A stretch of DNA of 64,000 bases from Candidatus Heimdallarchaeota archaeon (lineage in GTDB: Archaea; Asgardarchaeota; Heimdallarchaeia; Heimdallarchaeales; Heimdallarchaeaceae). A program made the position numbers and the translations under genes. Where the stretch lies: positions 1 through 64,000 of the forward strand of contig JAAFKI010000051.1 of NCBI GenBank assembly GCA_021399345.1, given 5' to 3'. The notes under the pieces are model-generated. The model was given only the letters and a program-made list of their open reading frames with translations, was not told the origin of the DNA and ran no database searches. Of the stretch, positions 63,735 to 64,000 are shown piece by piece. Each line of letters starts with the position of its first letter. Positions within the stretch are counted from its first letter, which is position 1.

Positions 63735-64000
63735 TTAGTTTTTTAATTTCCTTCTAACGAAAATGGGAATTACTAAAGCAACCAATAGTATCCAGAAAGT
63801 CGAAAAACTTGTTTTGACATAAACAGCTGGATTTTTGAGAGGATAAGGGTCAATTGTATTGAATGGACCATCTAAAGGATACTCAGCCCTCCTCCTCAGA
63901 TCATCCCAATAATTTCCTTCGAGTGTTGTTTTATCATACCAAGTTGTGTTAAATCCTTCATCAAAAGCTTGACTCTTCCCATTTTTGTTGTTTTTTATGA
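63735..64000 (-). CDS. C-terminus of a surface-anchored protein, NosD/parallel beta-helix type (5' end outside window)
   Basis: Only the last ~87 codons are inside the window; the reading frame is open to base 64000 on the minus strand. NTTWYDKTTLEGNYWDDL resembles the end-cap of NosD-like and other parallel beta-helix surface proteins (NYWSDY...). A membrane helix (FSTFWILLVALVIPIFV) and a short basic tail RRKLKN end the protein, the same anchor layout as the phosphodiesterase at the other end of the window. Confidence 0.7.
   Translation of the reverse strand, partial: IKNNKNGKSQAFDEGFNTTWYDKTTLEGNYWDDLRRRAEYPLDGPFNTIDPYPLKNPAVYVKTSFSTFWILLVALVIPIFVRRKLKN

Overview
The window is a compact, AT-rich archaeal chromosome segment. 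Archaeal marks include a membrane-anchored LonB protease, type 2 methionine aminopeptidase, UPF0200/UPF0201 neighbours, a THUMP-type tRNA methyltransferase, class I CCA-adding-type protein, archaeal-type PRPP synthetase, family B DNA polymerase, class II PyrF, and TATA boxes about 27 nt upstream of many start codons with little or no leader. Eukaryote-like items (an eight-finger C2H2 zinc-finger protein with TGEKP-type linkers, a RING-like zinc protein, a possible longin-like protein, a MetAP2 with a charged N-terminal tail) point to an Asgard (Promethearchaeota) lineage. That placement is an inference; no rRNA or ribosomal protein cluster is present to confirm it.

Layout. 1-9.2 kb: a surface phosphodiesterase cut by the window edge, an M48 membrane protease, MetAP2, two tandem family 2 glycosyltransferases, glycerol kinase and a 594-bp gene-free stretch. 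9.2-14 kb: a small unknown protein, a phosphoesterase and a pyrimidine cluster (pyrD-pyrK, a PyrE/GfcR-like phosphoribosyltransferase with an N-terminal HTH, pyrF). 14-17 kb: a RING-like protein, a predicted barrel protein with a zinc ribbon, and a spore-photolyase-like radical SAM protein. 17-19.5 kb: a two-gene block (unknown membrane protein plus the zinc-finger protein) lying between a 96-bp fragment of the fixX 3' end and the intact fixX. 19.5-23.7 kb: an etfB-etfA-(unknown)-fixC-fixX electron-transfer operon. 23.8-38.4 kb: M42 peptidase, MFS exporter, acetyltransferase, a FtsX/LolD-type ABC system with one unusual fused ATPase, a geranylgeranyl-reductase-like flavoprotein, DinB-like protein, CDF transporter and TldD/TldE. 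38.4-49.2 kb: radical SAM protein, HTH regulator, family B polymerase, Nudix hydrolase, MFS transporter, LarA-like protein, two zinc-ribbon proteins and tRNA-Gly(CCC). 49.2-57.6 kb: two tandem class V aminotransferase-like proteins, small unknown proteins, two more PflA-like radical SAM proteins and LonB. 57.6-64 kb: a mostly RNA-related block (PRPP synthetase, tRNA G10 methyltransferase, RNase Z, UPF0201, UPF0200, ThpR, CCA-adding-like protein) and the C-terminus of a surface protein cut by the edge.

Most striking is the zinc-finger gene at 18370-19527. Its eight C2H2 fingers are followed by a domain with the residue order and predicted secondary structure of a PD-(D/E)XK nuclease (E243, P278-E279, D293-A-K295), which would make it a natural zinc-finger nuclease. 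Its gene ends on the fixX stop codon, and the fixX 3' end is repeated at 82% identity on the far side of the block, as expected if the block was inserted there. Other points worth following up: two adjacent class V aminotransferase-like proteins in which the PLP lysine is replaced; a family B polymerase with intact polymerase motifs but ruined exonuclease motifs; a CCA-adding-type protein lacking two of three catalytic aspartates; and a RING-like protein with a C4H2C2 ligand set.
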